DNA from: Desulfobulbaceae bacterium
GTDB taxonomy: Bacteria; Desulfobacterota; Desulfobulbia; Desulfobulbales; Desulfobulbaceae
DNA: 40,625 nucleotides
Reading direction: 5' to 3'
NCBI GenBank assembly: GCA_029865005.1
Contig: JAOTSI010000002.1
Location: 1-40,625, forward strand
The notes under the pieces were generated by a model. The model was not told where the DNA came from. It searched no databases and was given only the letters and a program-made list of their open reading frames with translations. Positions 39,481 to 40,625 of the stretch are shown here, one piece after another. A program made the translations under genes and the position numbers. Position 1 is the stretch's first letter, and each line of letters begins with the position of its first letter.

Positions 39481-40625
39481 ATGGCTCTTACCGGCATAAG
39501 CAAGGTCATTAAACAAGAACTACGCGAGATGGCGGACAAACATATCCTCAAAGGTGCAGAGAAGGTGATCACCGGTATCATTGCAGCCACTGGCAACAAA
39601 GGCCCCCGATACCTCCTGTCCGACTTTCCAGAGCGTGAATTCCTGCGCATGAACTCCAACTCGTATCTCGGGCTATCCCTTGACCCGAGAGTAGTAAGCG
39701 CCGAAGAAAAAGCAACCCACGTTTTCGGCACAGGCCCAGGCGCGGTGCGTTTCATCAGCGGCACTTATCAACCCCATATAGATTTGGAAGCCGGATTAGC
39801 CCAATTTCACAACCGTGAATCATCCATGATCTTCAGCGCCGCCTATGCCGCAGTAATGGGGGTCTTACCCGCCCTCGTCACCCCGAAAACCATTATCATC
39901 ACTGATGCTTTAAACCATAATTGCATTATCAACGCGGTGCGCCTGGCCAATCCGGCTGGCAAAATGATCTATCGCCATCTGGACATGGACGACCTCGAAC
40001 TCAAATTAAAAATAAGCATAGGCATGGCCCAGCGAATCATAGTGATTACCGATGGCATTTTCAGCATGCGCGGCGATCATGCACCATTAGACGAAATAAA
40101 TATACTTTGCGCTCGTTATGAAAACTTTTTCCCCCAAGGAATTATTACGGTGATTGATGATTCCCACGGGGTTGGAGTTTTTGGTGAAACAGGGCGGGGA
40201 GTCGAAGAATATACCCAAACTCAAACCGATCTCCTAATCGGCACCTTGGGCAAGGGTTTTGGAGTTAACGGAGGCTACGTAGTTTCCTCTCAATTGATCG
40301 TCGATTATTTGCGTCAAAAGTCGCCATTTTACGTTTATTCAAACCCTATCACCGCCTCGGAAGCTGCGGCCGCCCATCGGGCGCTTCAAATTGTGGCAGG
40401 ACTAGAAGGAGCCAAACTACTGGCACGCTTGCGTCATCTCACCCTCTCTCTGGAACAGGGTCTTGTGAAACTCGGCTTTGAAATCCTACCCAGCACTCAT
40501 CCCATTGTACCATTGATGATTCGCGACACCAACAAGACTGCAGCCTTGGTGAATTATCTCCTAGAACATGACATCCTGGTCACCGGTCTCAACTATCCTG
40601 TAGTTCCCAAGGGTGATGAGGAGAT
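39481..40625 (+). CDS. kbl: Glycine C-acetyltransferase (2-amino-3-ketobutyrate CoA ligase), partial at right edge
   Basis: Manual translation from ATG 39481 (MALTGISKVIKQELREMADKHILKGAEKVI...) is open to the window end. It contains the PLP-fold motifs MNSNSYLGLSLDPRVV and TVIDDSHGVGVFGETGRG and an LGTLGKGFGVNGG segment. Confidence 0.9.
   Translation, partial: MALTGISKVIKQELREMADKHILKGAEKVITGIIAATGNKGPRYLLSDFPEREFLRMNSNSYLGLSLDPRVVSAEEKATHVFGTGPGAVRFISGTYQPHIDLEAGLAQFHNRESSMIFSAAYAAVMGVLPALVTPKTIIITDALNHNCIINAVRLANPAGKMIYRHLDMDDLELKLKISIGMAQRIIVITDGIFSMRGDHAPLDEINILCARYENFFPQGIITVIDDSHGVGVFGETGRGVEEYTQTQTDLLIGTLGKGFGVNGGYVVSSQLIVDYLRQKSPFYVYSNPITASEAAAAHRALQIVAGLEGAKLLARLRHLTLSLEQGLVKLGFEILPSTHPIVPLMIRDTNKTAALVNYLLEHDILVTGLNYPVVPKGDEE

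Overview
The window looks like a deltaproteobacterial-type chromosome segment; this is inferred from gene content only. From left to right it contains: (1) a minus-strand signalling cluster of a partial membrane sensor, a PAS/dCache histidine kinase, a CxxCH/DUF3365-PAS-GAF sensor without a kinase domain, a hybrid kinase with two REC domains and HPt, and a V4R protein; (2) an AT-rich stretch with a polytopic membrane protein and an uncharacterised protein; (3) a legionaminic-acid-type locus (legB, legC, legH, legI, legG, ptmE, legF) divergent from a flagellin gene; (4) a triple-FHA protein and a Ser/Thr kinase; (5) a thioredoxin-fold/DsbD-like membrane protein; (6) a compact three-gene plus-strand module of a DUF559/Vsr-like nuclease, a small winged-helix-like protein, and a 1089-aa protein with both an AAA-type NTPase and a HerA/FtsK-type ATPase; this is the best candidate for an undescribed, probably defence-related, system; (7) pckA, a C-terminal NrtR-like remnant, a zinc-ribbon rhomboid, YciH/SUI1, and a TDH-like epimerase plus a partial kbl. 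The intergenic regions carry several unannotated MITE, foldback or dispersed-repeat structures. They include a roughly 545-bp nested inverted repeat inside the leg locus, a 132-bp element with a 7-bp target-site duplication, and a 209-bp element with TA flanks that supplies the start codon of the NrtR-like remnant. No rRNA, tRNA or CRISPR array was recognised. All family assignments come from motif recognition without database searches.
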